Origin: Roseomonas sp. HF4
GTDB lineage: Bacteria > Pseudomonadota > Alphaproteobacteria > Acetobacterales > Acetobacteraceae
Reading direction: 5' to 3'
Assembly: GCF_005222755.1 (NCBI RefSeq)
Contig: NZ_STGD01000023.1
Span: 1-54,904 of the forward strand
DNA: 54,904 bases
This document shows, piece by piece, positions 51,204-54,904 of the stretch. Position numbers and translations under genes: made by a program. How positions within the stretch are numbered: the first letter of the stretch is position 1; each line of letters opens with the position of its first letter. The notes under the pieces are model-generated. The model ran no database searches. It worked only from the letters and a program-made list of their open reading frames with translations, and was not told the origin of the DNA.

Positions 51204-51494
51204 GTGCTCCGCCTCTGGCGCGGGGAATTGCCGTTGGGCGAGGCCTTCTGGAGCTGGGCGGTGCTGGGCGGGCTGCTGGTCAATATCACCACCAGCATCG
51301 GCTTCCTCTGGCTCATCATGGCCGGGCAGATGATCCCGGCCTATGTCGTCGGCTACGGCATGTCGCTGCCCTACAACCTTGTCGTGGTCGTCGGCACGCT
51401 GCGCTCGGCCGCCCGCCCGGACGCCGATCCGCGCTGGGCGAGGACGGCGCGGATCGCCGTGGTCCTTCTCATGACGGTGCTGAGCCTTACTTGA
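51204..51494 (+). CDS. Small conserved-type membrane protein
   Basis: 96 residues from a GTG 5 bp after glcF's stop. LRLWRGELPLGEAFWSWAVLGGLLVN opens, with three hydrophobic segments (about residues 15-32, 38-55 and 80-95) and a polar loop PYNLVVVVGTLRSAARPDADPRW. Short proteins of this layout (charged start, FW.W, SLPYN, VG..RSA) recur in alphaproteobacteria without known role. Probably co-transcribed with glcF. Confidence 0.7.
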   Translation: MLRLWRGELPLGEAFWSWAVLGGLLVNITTSIGFLWLIMAGQMIPAYVVGYGMSLPYNLVVVVGTLRSAARPDADPRWARTARIAVVLLMTVLSLT

Positions 51495-51534
51495 GGCTTG
51501 CCCCGACAGGCCCCGACAGCCGAGCATCGCCGCC

Positions 51535-52107
51535 ATGCGCGCCGCCCTCCTCGTCCTCCTCCTGCTGCTGGCCCCGACGCTTGCCGCGGCGCAGTCCCGC
51601 AGCGCCGCCCGCGCCGGGGAACAGCGCCAAGCGGAACTCGACAGCCTGTTCGAGGCCCTGAAGGCCGCCCCGGACGACGCCGTGGCGGCGATGATGGAGG
51701 GGCGCATCCGCGCCCTCTGGGTGCAGGCGGCGTCACCCGCCACGGTTCTGCTGCTGCGCCGCGGGGCGCGCAACCTGGCCGCGCGCACCTATGACGAGGC
51801 GCTCGAGGATTTCGACGCGGCCCTGGTTCTTGCCCCGCACTCCGCCGAGGCCTGGCACCAGCGCGCCCAGGCCCATGCCGCGATGGGCGACGCCGCGGCC
51901 GCCGCGCGCGACCTGCAGGAGGCGCTGCGGCTGGAACCCCGGCACTTCGGCGCGCTGGTCACGCTGTCCATGCTGCAGGAACAGGCGGGCCAGCCGGCGG
52001 CGGCGCTGCGCAGCATGGAGGCCGCGATCGCGCTCCACCCGCGCCTGCGCGGCGGGCAGGAGAGGCTGCGCGAGCTGCGCCGCAAGGCGGAGGGCGACGC
52101 GACCTGA
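51535..52107 (+). CDS. Exported tetratricopeptide-repeat protein
   Basis: 190 residues. Signal peptide MRAALLVLLLLLAPTLAAAQ with cleavage near AAAQ. Two or three TPR units follow: ARTYDEALEDFDAALVLAPHSAEAWHQRAQAHAAMGD and AAARDLQEALRLEPRHFGALVTLSMLQEQAGQ. TPRs form a protein-binding surface in the periplasm. No further domain. Short gap to the preceding membrane protein suggests a shared transcript with glcF, but no functional link is evident. Confidence 0.85.
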   Translation: MRAALLVLLLLLAPTLAAAQSRSAARAGEQRQAELDSLFEALKAAPDDAVAAMMEGRIRALWVQAASPATVLLLRRGARNLAARTYDEALEDFDAALVLAPHSAEAWHQRAQAHAAMGDAAAAARDLQEALRLEPRHFGALVTLSMLQEQAGQPAAALRSMEAAIALHPRLRGGQERLRELRRKAEGDAT

Positions 52108-52182
52108 CGGCGCGTGCCCGCCCGCAGCGCGGTGGACACCAGCGCGCCGGCGCAACGCCCGGATGGCGACGGGGAGCGACCC

Positions 52183-53271
52183 ATGCGACGCAGGCCCATG
52201 CCCGATGCCCTGCCCCCCCACGACCCCGACGCCGCCCGCTGGGCAGCCGTGTTGTCGCGCGACCCGGAGCCCGACTGCGGCCCCTTCCTCTATGGCGTCT
52301 CGACGCAGGGGGTGTACTGCCGGCCGGGATGCCCGTCGCGCGCGCCGCTCAGGCGCAACGCCCGCTTCTTCGCCAATGCTGCCGCCGCCGAGGCCGCGGG
52401 CTTCCGCGCCTGCAAGCGCTGCGACCCGAAGGGTGAACGCGCCGCGATCCACGCCGCCGCCATCCGCGCGGCCTGCGACCTGATCGAGGCGTCGGAGGCC
52501 ATCCCCTCCCTCGCCGCGCTGGCGGCCCGCGCGGGCTATGCGCGCCACCATTTCCTGCGGTTGTTCCGCGATGTCACCGGCGTCACGCCGCGATCCTATG
52601 CCGAGAGCGTGCGCGCGCGGCGCCTGGCCGATGCGCTGGCCGCCGGGGACCGCGTGGCCGATGCCGTGGCCGGCGCCGGCTTCGGCAGCGAGAGCCGGGT
52701 CTACGAGGACCACGGGCGGGCGCTCGGCATGACGCCCGGGGCCGCCAGGCGCGGCGGCGCGGGGGAGGTGATCCGCTGCGCGCTGGCCGAGACCGCGCTC
52801 GGCCCGCTGATGGTGGGCGCGACCGCGGCGGGCGTCTGCTTCATCGGCTTCGGGGAGGATGCCGCGGCGCTGGCGGGCGACCTGGCGCGGCGCTTCCCCC
52901 GCGCGCGCATCGAGCAGGCGCCGGAGGCGCTGGCCGCGACGGTGCGCGAGGTCGTGGCCTTCATCGCGGAACCCAGGCGGGCGCTCGACCTGCCGCTCGA
53001 CCTGCGGGGGACGGCGTTCCAGCGGCGGGTGTGGGAGGCGCTGCGGCGCATCCCGCTGGGCGAGACGCGGACCTATGGCGGGCTCGCGGCCGAGATGGGG
53101 GAGCCGCGCGCGACGCGGGCGGTGGCGCGGGCCTGCGCGGAGAACAAGGTCTCCTTGGCCGTGCCGTGCCACCGGGTGGTGGGCAAGGATGGCGACCTGA
53201 CGGGGTATCGCTGGGGCATTCCGCGCAAGCGGGCGCTGCTGCGGGCGGAGGCGGCGGCGCGGCGGGGCTGA
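52183..53271 (+). CDS. ada: Bifunctional Ada protein: methylphosphotriester sensor, AraC-type regulator, O6-methylguanine-DNA methyltransferase
   Basis: 362 residues from ATG 52183 (GGGGAG upstream; ATG 52198 and GTG 52114 are alternatives). N-terminal zinc domain with four cysteines: GVYCRPGCPSR and CKRCDP, the first accepting methyl from phosphotriesters. The AraC-type helix-turn-helix is seen at LAALAARAGYARHHFLRLFRDVTGVTPRSYAE. The C-terminal alkyltransferase has the acceptor PCHRV in ENKVSLAVPCHRVVGKDG and the RVWEALRRIPLGETRTYGGLA wing. It repairs alkylated DNA and activates the adaptive response. Confidence 0.95.
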   Translation: MRRRPMPDALPPHDPDAARWAAVLSRDPEPDCGPFLYGVSTQGVYCRPGCPSRAPLRRNARFFANAAAAEAAGFRACKRCDPKGERAAIHAAAIRAACDLIEASEAIPSLAALAARAGYARHHFLRLFRDVTGVTPRSYAESVRARRLADALAAGDRVADAVAGAGFGSESRVYEDHGRALGMTPGAARRGGAGEVIRCALAETALGPLMVGATAAGVCFIGFGEDAAALAGDLARRFPRARIEQAPEALAATVREVVAFIAEPRRALDLPLDLRGTAFQRRVWEALRRIPLGETRTYGGLAAEMGEPRATRAVARACAENKVSLAVPCHRVVGKDGDLTGYRWGIPRKRALLRAEAAARRG

Positions 53272-53445
53272 GGCCGGCGTCTCGGCGGCACCGGGCCGCC
53301 CGGCCGGGGGGATGCGCGGGCGCGGATGCCGGCCGGGCGTGGGGATTGCGGCCCCGGCGCCCGGGATGGCGGCCCAGCGGCGTCGGGCGGGGCGTTCCGG
53401 CCCCGGCCCCCGGGTGGCCAGGCGGCCGGTGCGGGGCGGGGCGCG

Positions 53446-54033
53446 TCATGACCAGCCGAGGCGGAGCGCGCGGGGGATGCGCTGGACGCCCCCCGACCGC
53501 CGGTGCAGGCGGCGCAGCGTGCGGAGGATGTCGAGGAAGATGCCGCGCTGCGTCTCCGCGACCGGGGCGGGCGGCAGGCGGAGGGTGCGGCGGAGGTTTT
53601 CGGACAAATCGGGGTCGGGGAGCTTGGACGGGGGGCCGCTCAGGGCCTGGAGGAAGCCGAGGCGGCGGACGAGGGCGATGAAGCGCAGGCCGCGCAGCCG
53701 GACGGCGCGGCGGCAGGCGCGGAAGATCCTCGGCGCGAGGGCGCGGAGGGGATGGTTGGGACCGGAGTCCTTGATGGCTTCGAGGAGCTTCTCCCAGAGG
53801 CCGGCATGGGTAAGGCGGCGGAAGTAGCGGGCGATGGTGTCGGGCTTGCCGTGTTCGGGGGGCAGGCAGCGCCAGGGGGCGGTGGTGGAGGCGAGGTGGA
53901 ATATGGCGTCCATGCGGGCGCGGAGGTCGCCGATCTGGCGGCCGGCAGGGGAGCGGGGGAGGAGGTAGGGGAGGAGGGCGAGGAATTGGTCGGGGGTGAG
54001 GGGGCGGGGTGCATCGTAGATCGAAAAGCACAC
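53446..54033 (-). CDS. Short IS5-type transposase-like protein (DUF4096-like N-terminus, no DDE core)
   Basis: 195 residues from GTG 54033. Residues about 10-85 resemble the N-terminal helix-turn-helix domain of IS5-family transposases (LTPDQFLALLPYLLP, PWRCLPPEHGKPDTIARYFRRLTHAGLWEKLLEAI). The catalytic RNase-H domain is missing; instead there is an Arg/Leu-rich tail. The upstream 30 bp are AT-rich. It could be a decayed transposase, or a domesticated DNA-binding protein. No terminal inverted repeats were identified. Confidence 0.65.
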   Translation of the reverse strand: MCFSIYDAPRPLTPDQFLALLPYLLPRSPAGRQIGDLRARMDAIFHLASTTAPWRCLPPEHGKPDTIARYFRRLTHAGLWEKLLEAIKDSGPNHPLRALAPRIFRACRRAVRLRGLRFIALVRRLGFLQALSGPPSKLPDPDLSENLRRTLRLPPAPVAETQRGIFLDILRTLRRLHRRSGGVQRIPRALRLGWS

Positions 54034-54362
54034 GCCTGGTGAAAAAGCAATAAATTCCTAAATCATCCACGGATCATCTTTCCGTCGCGTAGCCGCTCGG
54101 GCGACCGCGCACTCTGGGTTAGCCTGCCGGTCGTTCTTCGGTCGGGAGAATGGTGAGCATTGCGCGGCGCAGGGTCTGCGTCTGGCATATCGTACGTGAG
54201 TTCGGCGCGTCGGAGCATAAGGGCTGTACGGTGCTGGGGCAGTACGGAACGACGGCGCAAAAGGCGCACTGCGTGCTCGTCTTCCTCGACGCGGCGCCTG
54301 CCAAGGGCTGAACAGGCGGCAATCGTCGCTGGAGTTGATACTCGCGACGGCGCCGGGCGGCG
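54034..54362. other. Gene-free stretch next to the transposase-like gene
   Basis: About 330 bp of lower G+C than the average of the window. Short open frames exist on both strands, but none has a ribosome site or family similarity. It may contain remains of an insertion element, though no clear terminal repeat or target duplication was found. Confidence 0.4.
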
Positions 54363-54830
54363 TCAGGGCCTTTCCAGGAAGGCCAGCACCGCCGCGTTCA
54401 AGGCATCCGGATTGTCCATCTGCATGCTGTGACCAGCGTTCGGGATGGTCACGCGCGTGGCGTTGGGCATGGCGCCTTCCAGCGCGTCGAGAACGATGCC
54501 GAAGCGTGGCCCGGATTGCGCGCCTCCGACCAGCAGCGTGCGCAGGCGGATGCCTTCGGCTTCGGCGCGGCTGTAGGGCTTGCGCTGTTCGTTGACCTGA
54601 CCGAGCAAGGTGCGGGCATTGGCGCGGTTCACCGCCTTGCGCGGCTCGGGGCGCTTCTCCCAGGAGCCGGGGCCGCCGATGTGATTGTTGACGACGGTCA
54701 GGCCCTCCTCGACCTTGCCTTCGGCGATCAGCGCGGCGCCTTGCGCGAAGGCGGCGCGTTGTTCTCCCGAGGGTGGCGTGCCGCCGGGACTGTCAGGAAT
54801 TCCGTGTGTGGCCGGTCGGTTGAACGACAC
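54363..54830 (-). pseudogene. Alpha/beta-hydrolase C-terminal remnant
   Basis: About 155 residues from a GTG at 54830. The C-terminus has the hydrolase late strands LRTLLVGGAQSGPRFG and catalytic-His region VTIPNAGHSMQMDNPDALNAAVLAFLE. A lid-like helical part includes KVEEGLTVVNNHIGGPGSWEKRPEPR. The oxyanion loop and nucleophile elbow expected in the first half are absent, because another gene's stop codon lies 3 bp upstream. It is therefore a 5'-deleted fragment, or less likely a stand-alone short protein. Confidence 0.65.
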
Positions 54831-54832
54831 GG

Positions 54833-54904
54833 TCAGGCCATGGCTTTGGTGAAGCGTTCGCCGAACAGGACGGCGAACTGGGCCTTGGCCATGGACCACT
54901 CACG
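54833..54904 (-). CDS. C-terminal end of an unidentified gene (runs off the window)
   Basis: Minus-strand frame entering from the right edge, reading REWSMAKAQFAVLFGERFTKAMA then TGA at 54833. Only 23 residues are visible and no family is recognised. Its stop lies 3 bp before the start of the hydrolase remnant. Confidence 0.5.
   Translation of the reverse strand, partial: REWSMAKAQFAVLFGERFTKAMA

Overview
This is a chromosomal window of very high G+C (roughly 70% or more by eye) with tightly packed genes. It has ATGA/GTGA stop-start overlaps, a complete minC-minD-minE locus, a DUF1127-type small protein, D-aminoacylase, GMC oxidoreductase, and many ABC importers for organic substrates. This suits an alphaproteobacterium, most likely an Acetobacteraceae member of the Roseomonas type. 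That assignment is inference from gene content and style; no rRNA or tRNA gene is visible.

Layout. 1-1450: the end of an IS3-family element abuts a lower-G+C gene with a nuclease-like start and a glycine-zipper segment, which it probably truncated. 1448-9409: a dpp/opp-type peptide importer operon (permeases, two ATPases) with a GMC oxidoreductase on the minus strand. Divergent from it are a substrate-binding protein and a creatininase-family hydrolase. 9553-16009: housekeeping and stress genes (DedA, DUF4139, LysE, RidA, NTF2-like, DUF1127-like) and a winged-helix/TPR regulator. 16161-24349: D-aminoacylase, a PaaK-like ligase, a proline/tyrosine-rich secreted protein, an unknown translationally coupled gene pair, a MATE exporter and a 2-hydroxyacid dehydrogenase. 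24579-33384: an atypical enolase paralogue, SDR, APH-fold kinase, an HtrA-like protein with no catalytic triad, cupin, polysaccharide deacetylase, AhpD-like protein and an M20 amidohydrolase.

33392-41092 is the most unusual part. A short gene encodes a peptide with five almost identical 19-residue tandem repeats. It is followed on the same strand by a hairpin, a DUF6065-like protein, a DUF169 protein and a MacAB-like exporter (adaptor, FtsX-type permease, ATPase). A SARP/BTAD-TPR regulator diverges from it across about 200 bp of unusually AT-rich DNA (about 37% G+C by hand count). I read this as a candidate regulated peptide system, possibly a ribosomally made, processed and exported peptide. 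No biochemical function can be assigned from sequence alone, and the exporter appears to have its own promoter.

41107-53271: MOSC, alpha/beta hydrolase, D-2-hydroxyacid dehydrogenase, thioesterase, a signal-less NMT1-like protein, minCDE, an orphan iron-type ABC permease, DUF4239, glcF, a small membrane protein, a TPR protein and ada. 53446-54904 is again transposon-flavoured: a short IS5-type transposase-like gene, a gene-free stretch, an alpha/beta-hydrolase remnant and the C-terminus of a further gene.

Non-coding layer: a modular palindromic repeat (up to about 135 bp) occurs four times, always between convergent genes. A second palindrome family sits in divergent promoter gaps. One 123-bp inverted-repeat element lies upstream of a dehydrogenase gene.
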